Of a stretch of DNA of 7,227 bases, positions 6,687 to 7,227 are shown piece after piece. The position numbers were made by a program, and so were the translations under genes. Positions within the stretch are counted from its first letter, which is position 1, and each line of letters starts with the position of its first letter. The DNA is from Gemmatimonadota bacterium (lineage in GTDB: Bacteria; Latescibacterota; UBA2968; UBA8231). Location of the stretch: NCBI GenBank assembly GCA_026706165.1, contig JAPOZF010000577.1, forward strand, positions 1 through 7,227, read 5' to 3'. The notes under the pieces are model-generated. The model ran no database searches. It was not told where the DNA came from and saw only the letters and a program-made list of their open reading frames with translations.

Positions 6687-7106
6687 TCACGATTCCCAGG
6701 GGTTCTCGTCGTCGAGATGGCAGGTGACGACCGCGGCGACCAGCTCCTCCTCACCGACCGCCTCGATGTCGTGCTCGACCCCGGGGGGCATGTAGGCAGA
6801 GCCGCCGGGGCCGACCGTCCTCTCCTCCTCCCCTACCCTGATTCTCGCCTGTCCCGCAAAGACGTAGTAGCACTGCTCCCAGGACTCGTGGCTGTGGCTG
6901 CCGTGCGCCTTGCCGGGGGGCCAGGTGTGAATGGAGAGCTGAATCCGCCGCGTCGGAAACTGGTTCAGCTCCCTGCCGGTCTTCTCCGGGCCGTAGATCC
7001 CGGGCGGGCCGGCGATGATGGAGGAGAACCCCTCCGGCTCGGGGCGGTGCAGAAACCCGGCGAACGGCGCGAGATCTTCGGAGGTGTGGATATGGTTCAT
7101 GATCAT
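6687..7106 (-). CDS. Small cupin-domain protein
   Basis: This is a 139-residue single-domain cupin. Motif 1 is well kept, with G65, H71, H73, E77 and G85 in the order G-x5-H-x-H-x3-E-x7-G. Motif 2 has G101, P107, G109 and H112, so the metal ligands would be H71, H73, E77 and H112. It is a soluble cytoplasmic beta-barrel, probably metal-binding. Small cupins of this type may be enzymes (dioxygenases, isomerases) or sugar- or ligand-binding proteins, and the sequence does not decide between these. The start is ATG at 7106; a second ATG at 7100 is only two codons later. Both follow AGAGAGA, a weak ribosome binding site that fits the second ATG slightly better. The frame is open further upstream but offers no good start there. 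It runs convergent to the transporter gene, with 18 bases between the stops and no hairpin terminator visible between them. Confidence 0.87.
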   Translation of the reverse strand: MIMNHIHTSEDLAPFAGFLHRPEPEGFSSIIAGPPGIYGPEKTGRELNQFPTRRIQLSIHTWPPGKAHGSHSHESWEQCYYVFAGQARIRVGEEERTVGPGGSAYMPPGVEHDIEAVGEEELVAAVVTCHLDDENPWES

Positions 7107-7227
7107 TCTCTCTGGTTGTCGGCGGGTGTTGATCGACCTGGCCGAATGATCCCGAATCAGGCGGTGCCCCTGCCGCGGGCAGTTAGCTTGAAGAGGAGGT
7201 CTGGCAAGCCCGATCAGCAGGAGAAAG

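Noticed and set aside
7171..7183. Short hairpin CTGCC-GCG-GGCAG near the right edge
   Set aside because: The five-base stem has no following T-run on either strand, so it is not supported as a terminator.
7146..7227. Open frame from ATG 7146 running off the right edge
   Set aside because: Only 27 codons are visible, there is no ribosome binding site before the ATG, and the residues resemble no family I know.

Overview
The window is the downstream end of a BREX phage-defence locus joined to ordinary chromosomal genes. It comes from a high-GC bacterium, most likely a proteobacterium. The type-B-like PglZ and the BrxL resemble BREX-1 proteins of proteobacteria. I cannot name a genus from the sequence.

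Left region (about 1-1213), all plus strand and of lower GC than the rest (48% in bases 61-120 and 52% in 601-660, hand counts): the 3' end of a RecG-C-like/Schlafen-type ATP-binding protein whose frame runs in from the left edge, then a small KTSC-domain gene, then a 115-residue protein I do not recognise. These look like cargo placed between an unseen upstream BREX core (brxA/B/C and pglX would be expected there) and pglZ.

Middle region (1298-5673): pglZ and brxL, which overlap by four bases and are certainly co-transcribed. PglZ keeps all the motifs of the alkaline-phosphatase-like fold. BrxL has an intact AAA+ ATPase core, but its frame is cut by a single in-frame TGA at 5479-5481. The missing last 64 codons continue directly in the same frame to 5673 and are recognisable as the end of the Lon-like domain. 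Just after the stop lie a Shine-Dalgarno-like GAGGAG and an in-frame ATG at 5497. The locus therefore carries either a nonsense-mutated brxL, a read-through site, or a gene split into two translated parts. This is the most interesting point of the window. If BrxL is inactive, the rest of BREX might still methylate host DNA without blocking phage.

Right region (5736-7227): composition rises sharply (75% GC in bases 5881-5940). An EamA-family transporter on the plus strand and a small cupin protein on the minus strand converge with an 18-base gap. They look like host genes outside the defence island, so the island probably ends in the 62-base gap after brxL. No RNA gene, CRISPR array, insertion sequence or convincing terminator was seen.
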